Below the pieces are notes generated by a model that saw only the letters and a list, made by a program, of their open reading frames with translations, made no database searches and was not told the origin of the DNA. A stretch of DNA of 64,000 nt from the NCBI GenBank assembly GCA_041395165.1, contig JAWLBA010000004.1, positions 1 to 64,000 of the forward strand, written 5' to 3'. This stretch comes from JAIBCM01 sp041395165 (lineage in GTDB: Bacteria; Verrucomicrobiota; Verrucomicrobiia; JADLBR01; JAIBCM01). Positions 27,434 through 36,047 of the stretch are shown piece by piece. The translations under genes were made by a program, and so were the position numbers. Position 1 is the first letter of the stretch, and the number at the start of each line of letters is the position of its first letter.

Positions 27434-29926
27434 TTATTTCATCCTTCCCTGAGGCTCATTTACTATCCTCAACTCCTGAGGTTCTTGAGTCGAATCCCAA
27501 CGGGGAACCTCAGCAAAAGCAGGATTATTGTCAAAGCTTTGTGTATCTTCAAAATTACGTTTATTAAAAAGTTCTCCATCCGATCGAATTAAATTACAAG
27601 TCACAAAAATTAGTAGATTCTTTTTAATGCTTTGATCAATTTTAGAGCGGAAAAGACGCCCTAAAAGTGGCAAATCTCCTAGTAAAGGAATTTTATCATC
27701 GACTTTTTGAATATCTTCACGAATTAGACCACCTAACAAAACGGTCTGACCATCTTCAATACTTAAGCGTGTTTTAACTTCTCGATAATTAAAAACGGGT
27801 GTATTAATAATATTATCAGCAACCTTAACAGCCTGAGAAGTGCCCAAATCCAAAGCATTAATAGGATTTCCATAATTAATAAACCCTTCGAAATCGACCA
27901 CTCTAGGAGTTAATTGAAGATCAATGGTTTGATTATCGGGATATAGTTGAGGATTAACCGTTAAAATGACACCAATTTGTTCGTTTTTAAAAGTCGAAGG
28001 CGTTGAAGGCGTTACAGCACGATATCCATTTCCACTAGGCAGCTGAGAAATTGAAGCATCAATTTGTGGTGGTTCAATCGCTTGAGGATCAGGATAAAAG
28101 AATTCACGAGCAATACGAATTTCAGCATCTTGTGATGGTTTCGTAACCACTTTGGGCACAGCCAAAAGATCAGCGCCTGTTTTTTGTGAAAGCGCATAAA
28201 TCAACATTTCAAATTTATATTTACTCAACGAAATCGCACTTTGAAAAGCTGTCCCCAAAGGACCTGCAAAAGCAGTAGCGGCTCCCGCTAACAAAGCATC
28301 AAAAGTATTGGCATTAATAGCATTCCCTCCCACTGCCAAATCGACCGGTAATCCAAAAATTTCAGTGGAAGCTGAAGGCGCTGAAGTTCTTAACCCAGGA
28401 GTATCAGTTGGGGAAGATTGATTTCTTCCTCTTCGATTAATATTCCAACGAAAAGAAAGTTCATCCAAATCGGTTTGGTTCACCTCCATAAAACGTGTTT
28501 CGATTTGAACCTGGGGCACTTCTTGACTTTCCGAACTAATCACACTTTCAATCAAAGCTAAATTATCCAATGTATTTCGAACTACGAGCAAACTTCCGTT
28601 CGACAAATAATTTGCAGAAGAACCAGGAGGAAATTGAACGCCATAAGTTTCCAATTTTGTCTTCACTTCTTCACGAGCAATATTAACCGATTCGCTTAAC
28701 GTGCCTCCATCCTTGCTCTCAATTTTCGCCCCAATAAAACCTGCTGGGACTTGGAACGTGCGAGTAAATAACGCCTCAATATTTTCTGAAGCCGGCGCCA
28801 CTAAAACCGCATATTCCTCAACCTTATAAATCAAATCCGCTTGTTTTGCGATAAGATCCAAAACTGCCGCTAAAGGTAAATTTTCCAAATTCAAAGTAAT
28901 ACGTCGCGAATCAATCGATTCAATAGAAACCTGCTCCCCGGCGCTGGGTTGACCTTCTGCGGCCTCTGAAACAGTTGCAGTCGTTGTTTTTAATACAAAA
29001 TTCAAACCTTGCCCAGCCGCATCCAATTCTTTGGATTTAGCCTGTAAAAAAGTCACTGCTTCTTCAACTGAGGCTTCGTCGAAATTAATCTTATCAATAA
29101 TAATATTATTCAACTTTTCCTCAATACGCGCCGTATTTGACAAACTTGCGGCAGAAACACTTCTTTCTTCATGTGGTTTCAAAATATTGCGGTTCACCGG
29201 ATTACTCCAAGCTTTCGTTACCTCATAAAGCATCTCCTTACGACTATCCTCCTTAGCGTCGTTGGCATATTTCAAACGCAGTTGAGCGACTCTCTTCAAA
29301 CCATCCTGCGCGGCAATGTTATAAGGATCAATCGCTAAAACTTTTTTAAAACTTTCCTCCGACTTAATATATTGCCCAGTTTGGCGCTGTTTTTCACCCA
29401 AATCCAAAAACCGTTTCACTTCTCCCACAGCTTGCACAAACTCAGGGGTCACTGCAGAATTAGGCTCAATTACCACCCCATCACCTGACTGTTTTTGAAT
29501 TGTCTTAGCAAGTTTCTGCAACTCCTTATCTTCAGGAGAATAAGCCAACGCTTCAGAAACATAGCCACCCGCAGCATCAAACTTTCTCGCCTCTAAAGCC
29601 TCTTCAACCAGACGCATATTAGCCATCGTCAACCCCTCAGCCGCAGCCTGATAAAGATCGAAAGTATTCGTCGTCATCGGCAAATTCTGCAAAACAAAAC
29701 GATAGCGTTCTGCAGCAGGAACATATTCTTTTGCCGAATAAAGCTGGTCTCCTTCCACTAAAGCTTTTTTACTGCCGGTAAAAAGCTTTTGTCGCCGTGC
29801 TGCTTCGTTCTGCAACGCACGATCAACAGAAGCATCATTTTCGGCAAGCACAATGCTTTGTATCAAAAAAATGAAACCTAATAAAAAACCAAGACAAAAG
29901 AAACGATTGCTACCCTTCAATCTCAT
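27434..29926 (-). CDS. Secretin (Amuc_1098-type), first copy
   Basis: An 830-residue outer-membrane secretin. Seen: signal peptide (residues 10-28), TPR-like helical repeats to about 230, a secretin/TonB short N-domain (LNLENLPLAAVLDLIAKQA), and the C-terminal secretin domain with VQIETRFMEVNQTDLDELSF and LLGDLPLLGRLFRSKIDQS. This is the pore through which a pilus or substrate crosses the outer membrane. The fusion of TPRs and secretin is typical of the verrucomicrobial Amuc_1098 type. Intact frame. Immediately followed by a second, shorter secretin gene. Confidence 0.88.
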   Translation of the reverse strand: MRLKGSNRFFCLGFLLGFIFLIQSIVLAENDASVDRALQNEAARRQKLFTGSKKALVEGDQLYSAKEYVPAAERYRFVLQNLPMTTNTFDLYQAAAEGLTMANMRLVEEALEARKFDAAGGYVSEALAYSPEDKELQKLAKTIQKQSGDGVVIEPNSAVTPEFVQAVGEVKRFLDLGEKQRQTGQYIKSEESFKKVLAIDPYNIAAQDGLKRVAQLRLKYANDAKEDSRKEMLYEVTKAWSNPVNRNILKPHEERSVSAASLSNTARIEEKLNNIIIDKINFDEASVEEAVTFLQAKSKELDAAGQGLNFVLKTTTATVSEAAEGQPSAGEQVSIESIDSRRITLNLENLPLAAVLDLIAKQADLIYKVEEYAVLVAPASENIEALFTRTFQVPAGFIGAKIESKDGGTLSESVNIAREEVKTKLETYGVQFPPGSSANYLSNGSLLVVRNTLDNLALIESVISSESQEVPQVQIETRFMEVNQTDLDELSFRWNINRRGRNQSSPTDTPGLRTSAPSASTEIFGLPVDLAVGGNAINANTFDALLAGAATAFAGPLGTAFQSAISLSKYKFEMLIYALSQKTGADLLAVPKVVTKPSQDAEIRIAREFFYPDPQAIEPPQIDASISQLPSGNGYRAVTPSTPSTFKNEQIGVILTVNPQLYPDNQTIDLQLTPRVVDFEGFINYGNPINALDLGTSQAVKVADNIINTPVFNYREVKTRLSIEDGQTVLLGGLIREDIQKVDDKIPLLGDLPLLGRLFRSKIDQSIKKNLLIFVTCNLIRSDGELFNKRNFEDTQSFDNNPAFAEVPRWDSTQEPQELRIVNEPQGRMK

Positions 29927-30004
29927 AAAGTAAGTCGATAGTGAATAGGCCCTTTCTTGAATGCAAGAAATAATTTCCCTTATTTTTAAAATGTTTAAAA
30001 TTAA

Positions 30005-30970
30005 TTATTGACTTGGAATCTGGAGTATTTCTTTTTCCGTTCCATCTTCTGCTAAAGCCAGAATCTCCGCGCCTGTTTCACTCAAATTTTTCACGCGATA
30101 TTTCACTCCACGAAACGTAATTTCTTGAGCTTTTTCGACAGGATAAGTTTTATTTTCAAGCAAATCCACCAACGTGCCAGTTAAAATCGGCGCATCAACT
30201 TTTTGTTTCATCACTAAAACTAAATGTTCTCCTGTCACTTCATTCACCACGTCCAACTCCGATTCATCATAAGGCAACATCACCCCTTGCATTTTGGGAT
30301 TTTCCCGTTCCCCTTTTTTCTCACGATATTCTTCCACTCGCCAATCTTCAAACTTATCACCTTTTTTCACAGAATTGGAACGATTTCTTCGATCGCGAGG
30401 ATTGGAAAGTTTGACTTGAAAGAATGTTTGCCCCCCCACTTCGTTAACTCCCGTAAACTCAAGCGAGTAAGGTTTTGCCTCGAAATTCGTCAAGCGCAAC
30501 TTCGTTGTATAAGGTGGATGCGATTCCGCATTCAATGGATCCGTTTTGCCCAAATACTCATCTTTATTCGTAAAACCATCTTTATCGGGGTCCTGATCTG
30601 CCACCGTTGGATCACTCAAACTAAATCCATACTTCTCTTTCCACAACGGCGCAATCCCATCAACTCCCGCCTCGTCAGGTCGATACAATTTCAATTTGCG
30701 CTCATCCGCCAACCACTCCAACTTCCTAGAGATAAACAGACGATGCCCATTCTCAGCGGCTTTCCATTCCTCATTTTGATCCAATGCTTTCCCTAAATCT
30801 TGATATTGATCCAAGTCCTCGCGAACCTTGGCATTACCACCCAACACTTCCGCCACCGCTTCAGGAGGAGCGGTAGTAAAAGACAATGCTTTAAAAATGG
30901 CAACGCCCAATAAAATCAGCAACACGCCAAACAACAACGTCCATTCAATATTTTTTTTTGCCCAATTCAT
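30005..30970 (-). CDS. Amuc_1099-type membrane-anchored protein with Ca-binding-like loop
   Basis: A 321-residue protein with one N-terminal membrane helix (LLFGVLLILLGVAIFKAL) and a periplasmic part. Residues around 118-140 read DQDPDKDGFTNKDEYLGKTD, a thrombospondin-3/EF-like calcium loop. The C-terminal part is beta-rich. Position between the Amuc_1100-type and secretin genes equals that of Amuc_1099 in Akkermansia; the sequence relation is inferred from order and layout. It overlaps the Amuc_1100-type gene by 4 bases. A PilP-like link between inner-membrane complex and secretin is a reasonable guess. Confidence 0.72.
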   Translation of the reverse strand: MNWAKKNIEWTLLFGVLLILLGVAIFKALSFTTAPPEAVAEVLGGNAKVREDLDQYQDLGKALDQNEEWKAAENGHRLFISRKLEWLADERKLKLYRPDEAGVDGIAPLWKEKYGFSLSDPTVADQDPDKDGFTNKDEYLGKTDPLNAESHPPYTTKLRLTNFEAKPYSLEFTGVNEVGGQTFFQVKLSNPRDRRNRSNSVKKGDKFEDWRVEEYREKKGERENPKMQGVMLPYDESELDVVNEVTGEHLVLVMKQKVDAPILTGTLVDLLENKTYPVEKAQEITFRGVKYRVKNLSETGAEILALAEDGTEKEILQIPSQ

Positions 30971-31938
30971 TTTTTAACACTCACATTTTCATTACTCTGC
31001 CAATTAATATAATCCACTCGCATCGTAATGCGAATCGTTTCCTCACCTAAAATTAAATTAGCCGCAACACTTTTAGGACCTTCCCCAGTTGCACCCTTAG
31101 CCTTCAAATCTTCTACCGTTGGCGGCTCACCCCGTTCATTAATAACCTCCAAAGAACGCATAACCCAAAAAGGCTGAGCACCCTTTTCTTCACCCTCCCC
31201 GCCTCTTTCATTCAAAGCATCCACAATTTTTCTCAAACTCGTATCCGTTCCAACAAACTGAAAAACAAAGGGAAGAGTTCGATAAAAAAGCCCCTCGCGA
31301 TCCAACGATACCGCGGGCAGTAACTCTCCCAACTCTCCCTCACTTCCACGCACGGGCTGTCGAGCTGCTGCGGCTGCCCCAGAACTCTGTGTTAGCAAAT
31401 CTTCTACAGGTAAACGCGACACACTCTTTAACTCATTAATTCCCGACTCAAATAACAACTGTGTCAACCGTTCAATAATTCTCAACTCTTGCGTCAAAAA
31501 CACCGTCGCCTCCGGTGCTGGAATACTGGTTAAATAGCGACCAAATCCAAACGAAAAATTTTCCGGTAATCCAACAGGATTTCTTGCCTTCTGTGCCATC
31601 TCCACCAAACGATCGCGCGTATTGCGAAATTCCGTTTGAAAATCGATCGGATTCAAAGCCTCACCTTGAATTTGCCCTTGCCTCAATTCAGCAACAGCCG
31701 GTTGCAAATAACTCTCCAACTGCTGCGCTTTTTCCTGATAAACCTTCGTATTTTCCTCACTGGGAAACACCGACTGCCCGCGATAACGCGATAACGTCAT
31801 CGCTTGCGACTCCAAATCCGCATTCAACGAGCTCACCCGCTGTCCCTCATGCCACCAAAAATAACCTCCCACTGCACTAATCACTATCGCCACTACCAAC
31901 GCTTGAGAAGTTTCACGATTTTTCTTAAACCAATCCAT
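30967..31938 (-). CDS. Amuc_1100-type membrane-anchored protein
   Basis: A 323-residue protein, close to the 317 of Akkermansia Amuc_1100. It has a short cytoplasmic start, one membrane helix (residues 12-28), a coiled-coil stretch (30-100) and two alpha/beta parts. Segments such as FQTEFRNTRDRLVEMAQKA and LTQELRIIERLTQLLFESGI follow Amuc_1100 as I remember it. In architecture it resembles PilO. In Akkermansia the protein is exposed to the host and signals through TLR2, but its native job is in the pilus-like machine. It overlaps its downstream neighbour by 4 bases. Confidence 0.82.
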   Translation of the reverse strand: MDWFKKNRETSQALVVAIVISAVGGYFWWHEGQRVSSLNADLESQAMTLSRYRGQSVFPSEENTKVYQEKAQQLESYLQPAVAELRQGQIQGEALNPIDFQTEFRNTRDRLVEMAQKARNPVGLPENFSFGFGRYLTSIPAPEATVFLTQELRIIERLTQLLFESGINELKSVSRLPVEDLLTQSSGAAAAARQPVRGSEGELGELLPAVSLDREGLFYRTLPFVFQFVGTDTSLRKIVDALNERGGEGEEKGAQPFWVMRSLEVINERGEPPTVEDLKAKGATGEGPKSVAANLILGEETIRITMRVDYINWQSNENVSVKK

Positions 31939-31959
31939 ATCACCTTTTTCTCATTTTTC

Positions 31960-33737
31960 TTAAGGCACCAAAGGAATCGGCGTCTTCAGCTTTGCCTTAA
32001 TTTTAAAATTCAATGCCAACCGCTTTTCTTCCACCGAAACCACATCCACCGTCACCAACTTAGGATCGGCAATATCCTGCTCTGTCATCGCAAAAAATTG
32101 AGATTGCGGAAATTTTTTCAAAAAATTACCAATCACTTCCTGACCATCAATTCGCAAATCGGGCGTTTGCAAATCGGCCGAATTAATATTTTCATACGAA
32201 CCCTCAATCAGTAAATGCGTGATTTGCGTCGCATCTGCAGCAGCAGGTTGAGGCTTGCCCGTGCGCTTGGGGCGGCGCCATGATCGGACTCATCACCATC
32301 GGCAACTCGATCATCAAACGCCGGTTTCAGTGCCGTAATCCAAACCCCCACAGGAATCATCGTATTTAACTCTTTCAACAAACCCGGCCAATAACGACGC
32401 ATCTTAATTAAACCATCAATCTGTTCCGCCTCACCCAAAGCTTTCTCATAATTTACTTGCGCTGTTTTCAACTCACGATTCGCCGACTCCAACGTGCCAA
32501 CCTCACCCGAAATTGTAGCTAATTGTGCTTGCAAAATATTCCCTTTACGCCAATGGCTCGCCCACAACACCCCAAACAAAACCACCAAAGCCGCCGCTAA
32601 TGCCACTTGCAAACTGCGTCTTTTCCCCGAAGCTCGAGCTGATTCCACACTCGCTGGCACTAAATTAATATCTAGCGGACAAGGCCCCGTCGCGTACAAC
32701 GCCAAGCCCACCGTCTCACCCAACCAGGCCGCCGAACGCACCAATGTCTCACGCGAAATCGAAGGCGCTACAGCCACATTGCGCAACGGATTAAAAAACT
32801 CAATCGGCACACGCAACTTTTCCGAAAAGAAAAGATCCATATAAGCCAACAAACTCGATCCACCCGTCAACAAAATTCGCATCGGAGCACTCCCCCCTTG
32901 CTGACTGCGATAAGACACAATCGAGCGCGACACTTCTGAATGCAAACGCGTTAAAATACCACGAATCACCTTGGAAATACGAGCAGCTGTTGCGTCATCA
33001 GGATCCGCATAAGCGCCACCCAACCCCACAAACCCTTTTTCCTGCTTTAATTGTTCTGCTTCACCAAACGATAATTGCATATCCGTCGCAATCGCCTGAG
33101 TGATCTGGTTACCACCAATCGGCACACCACGAATAAAAATTTTACCATCTTCCGCAAAAATTAATTGAGTCGATTTCGCGCCAATATCCAAAATCAACGT
33201 ACAACCTTCATAATCCGGATAATTAAAACGAAAAGCATTATAAATAGCTAAAGGCCCCACACCCACCCGCTCCGCCACACAACCCGTTGCTCTAACCCCT
33301 GCATTGATACGTTCTAATATTTCTGCCTTAATCGCAACAATCACCGCTTCTAAATCCGAATTTTTTAACGATTGCACCAACTGATAATCCCACACCACTT
33401 GATCCATCGGGAAAGGCACATTCTGCTGCGCTTCAAATCTCACCATCTGCGTCACTTGGTCTGGAGCCGAAGGCGGCAACTTCACAAAACGCGTAAAAAC
33501 CGATTGACCTGAAATACAATAATAAATTGAAGTGCCTTGACTTATCTTGCCCGTCAAAACCCGTCGCAACACATTGGCAACCGCTTTTTCTCGCTCCTCT
33601 TCCGAAGCTCCTTCCAACGCAATCGTTTCAATCACTGCCCCTTCCAATAATAAGCCACCTCCCGTAGAACTATAAAAACCCACACTAATACTGTGGCTAC
33701 CTAAATTAATCGCAATGACCCTACCGCTTTTACTCAT
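31960..33737 (-). CDS. PilM-PilN fusion (Amuc_1101-type), frameshifted
   Basis: The first part is a PilM/FtsA-like actin-fold ATPase (INLGSHSISVGF, ILDIGAKSTQLIF, LLTGGSSLLAYMD), cytoplasmic platform of type IV pili. From about residue 375 a PilN-like part follows: membrane helix (LQVALAAALVVLFGVLWA), coiled coil and a periplasmic domain. The frame stops at 32208 after a C4 run near 32270; with C5 it continues (PKRTGKPQPAAADATQITHL) through the segment ending KLKTPIPLVP at 31960, restoring the PilN-like domain. One missing base is the simplest explanation. Total about 590 residues. Followed 21 bases on by the Amuc_1100-type gene. Confidence 0.85.
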
Positions 33738-33791
33738 CGTTTCTCCAAGACTATTTTCAAAACCATTTAAAAAATTACAAGAGTTACACCA

Positions 33792-34580
33792 TCAAGGACT
33801 GTTCGTCTCCATTATATTAGTAGTCACTTCCGGTCGAGGCAGAGGCGCTGTCATCCGAGGCATCGTACCTCCACTACTGCCACCGCTACCCGACTCTCTC
33901 AAAGGCGGATAATGTTCCCAAAAATCCATCGCCCAGGGCGTCTTCGTAATTGGCATTAACACCCCTGTCTTGCCACCTTTTAAAAACCAATCTGCTTCCG
34001 CCACTCGCTCAGCGCGACGTGTCTCCGCCCAACACACTCGCTTTCCATCTACAAACACTTCCGCTGCCATCGCTGACTGCTTAAAAGCCTGCTCTCCACC
34101 ATACATTTCCACCTGAAATGGCGACAAATAAGCTGATGCAAAATAACCCTCGCCTAAAGCCAAAGGTCCATAATGCAACTCAATTGACAAAACCTCTTGA
34201 TCCAAATCTTGCGGTCTCTGCGGTTGCGGTGTTAAGAGATAAAGTTTCACCATCACATCCTGAAAAAAACCGCCTCCTGGCTGCTCCAACTCTTCCCGAG
34301 ACAGTCGCGGATTCAAACCATATTCCACTTCAATCTCCAACCATTGCATACGAGGCCCTCTTAACGGATCCGAAGGCCGTTTCAACTCCGTCGCGTTCAC
34401 ACCGCGCTTAGGCGTCTCAATAAAATCCATCTTAATATTATTAGGTTTAATCTCAAACCCCGGTACTTGATCAAAATTTTCCTGATCAGAAAAAGGCATT
34501 GGATCTTGAGGCTCTTGTCCTCCTACCACCATACAACTTCCTACCAATGCCGCTGCTAAAATTAAAAAGTGTCGGCTCAT
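33792..34580 (-). CDS. Amuc_1102-type secreted protein
   Basis: A 262-residue protein with signal peptide (HFLILAAALVGSCMVVGG; the Cys could also be a lipobox) and a beta-rich domain. It opens the pilus gene run, in the place of Amuc_1102 relative to PilM. Features: MQWLEIEVEYGL, YLSPFQVEMYGG and TPWAMDFWEHYPP. The last two recur in the product of 50778-51314 (YLSPSATKRFG, TPWIASDYGRYP), so the window has two members. The C-terminus is a Gly/Ser/Pro-rich tail. It probably acts at or outside the cell envelope with the secretin. Confidence 0.72.
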   Translation of the reverse strand: MSRHFLILAAALVGSCMVVGGQEPQDPMPFSDQENFDQVPGFEIKPNNIKMDFIETPKRGVNATELKRPSDPLRGPRMQWLEIEVEYGLNPRLSREELEQPGGGFFQDVMVKLYLLTPQPQRPQDLDQEVLSIELHYGPLALGEGYFASAYLSPFQVEMYGGEQAFKQSAMAAEVFVDGKRVCWAETRRAERVAEADWFLKGGKTGVLMPITKTPWAMDFWEHYPPLRESGSGGSSGGTMPRMTAPLPRPEVTTNIMETNSP

Positions 34581-34660
34581 ACCTACCTATTTGCCAAAAA
34601 ATGAATCGAGGTCAAACTTTATATTAGTGACAAGTGATTGGTTACTTATCACCAGCGATT

Positions 34661-35917
34661 CTACCAAGGCTTAGGCGCGCCCCAAAGAGTAGTCTTACCC
34701 ACTTCACTCGCGATCCTAGCAGGTTCTTGGAAGGCTTTATCGAGTTTATCAACAGTTGGCTTAACCACATACTCATTAGCTAATTCAGCCCCTTTACTAA
34801 CAACCGGGGCAATCACTTCTTCCACCTTTCTACCCGCTGCTATACTTGTTCCAACTACTGGTGCAACTAAAGTCTCTGCTATAGGCACCACCACATTGTC
34901 AACTGCTCTATCCGCAACTGGATTAATTATATAACAAGCCCCATAAGTCTCCACGCAATCAGCCACATCAACAACATCCAGAGCACGCCCACCTAATTCA
35001 GTCCCCTTCTCTAGTGCATTTCTAGCCACTTCACCTGCTGATAAAGGATGTTGCCGAGCCTCTTTTTCTTCGGTTCCATTTAGAAAAGATGCACCACCAC
35101 TGATTGGCATTCCACGAAACAATCGATGCTGAAGAAAATTATTCACCGCATCACTTGTATCTCGAGAGGTTTTTTCCAAAAATTTGGTTGATAATGCAAT
35201 CTCTCGAAGATGCTCATCAACTCTCCTTAAAGCGTCTTTAATTCTTTGAGGGTCTATTTCATCTCCTATATCTCTGAGAATACTATTTATTGCTGACCAT
35301 CTTTCATTTAACTGCCTATCTACAGCGTTAGCTACATCACAAGCTTGACCTGCTCTATTAAGCAGCTCTTTAATCTCTGGAGAATTGCCAAAGGATCGAG
35401 ACATTTGCATAGCACACTCCCTCGATTGATCAGCCAATAATTTTAAGCTTGTCTGAAATTCAAGCATTTTTCCCCGTCCTCGAAGAAAAAGTTGCTTTAT
35501 AGAATTAATATCAAACATTTCCATTGATCTCAAGTCATGGCCTTGCCTAACACTTTTCAGAAAATCGTTCCCCAAACGTTGTCGAATGTCATTTGCTAAA
35601 AAATTTAAATTCCGAGCTTCAACCGTTGTATTACGGGCAAAAATAAAAAAACCTTCTTCAGGCTTTATATTTCTACAAAATTTCTCAAAAGCTTCTTTTG
35701 CACCTTGGTAATTTGCATTAGAAGCTGGCAATTCTGGAGTTGAAAGCATTTGATTCTGCGCTCTCAGTAAGTTTACTCGAAGCTCGTTCCACCTTTGAAA
35801 AATATCCTCTACTGAGCCATGAAATGTTGCAACCCTTGCCGCCATTCTTTCCTCGGCACTAGCAAATATTGCTGCCCAAATACGACGACCCCGCTGTCTC
35901 CAAACACCTTTAGCCAT
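34661..35917 (-). CDS. Large helical protein of unknown function
   Basis: Not recognised. The 418-residue protein has no signal peptide. Residues 1-270 are predicted by eye as long amphipathic helices with many Arg, Gln and Glu. Residues 300-400 are Val/Ala/Gly-rich and moderately hydrophobic (VADRAVDNVVVPIAETLVAP), which could insert into a membrane. Such a helical front and a hydrophobic rear are seen in pore-forming or translocated proteins, but no family motif supports it. It lies alone between the pilus operon and the permease gene, near two repeat copies, and looks like an accessory gene. Confidence 0.55.
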   Translation of the reverse strand: MAKGVWRQRGRRIWAAIFASAEERMAARVATFHGSVEDIFQRWNELRVNLLRAQNQMLSTPELPASNANYQGAKEAFEKFCRNIKPEEGFFIFARNTTVEARNLNFLANDIRQRLGNDFLKSVRQGHDLRSMEMFDINSIKQLFLRGRGKMLEFQTSLKLLADQSRECAMQMSRSFGNSPEIKELLNRAGQACDVANAVDRQLNERWSAINSILRDIGDEIDPQRIKDALRRVDEHLREIALSTKFLEKTSRDTSDAVNNFLQHRLFRGMPISGGASFLNGTEEKEARQHPLSAGEVARNALEKGTELGGRALDVVDVADCVETYGACYIINPVADRAVDNVVVPIAETLVAPVVGTSIAAGRKVEEVIAPVVSKGAELANEYVVKPTVDKLDKAFQEPARIASEVGKTTLWGAPKPW

Positions 35918-35997
35918 GATAATTTCCTTAAATTTCTTTTTTTAAGAATTAAACTTAGAAAAAATTTGTCAAATACCCCATGGCTACCAAACTTATC

Positions 35998-36030
35998 ATC
36001 CGTCATCCTCGGGCTTGACTCGGGGATCAA
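35998..36030. repeat. Half copy of the dispersed palindromic repeat
   Basis: CGTCATCCTCGGGCTTGACT followed by CGGGGATC matches the left arm of the element at 5871-5943 with one or two differences. The right arm is missing. It sits between the unknown helical protein gene and the end of the permease gene. Confidence 0.7.
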
Positions 36031-36047
36031 AGCATTTACCACCGCTT

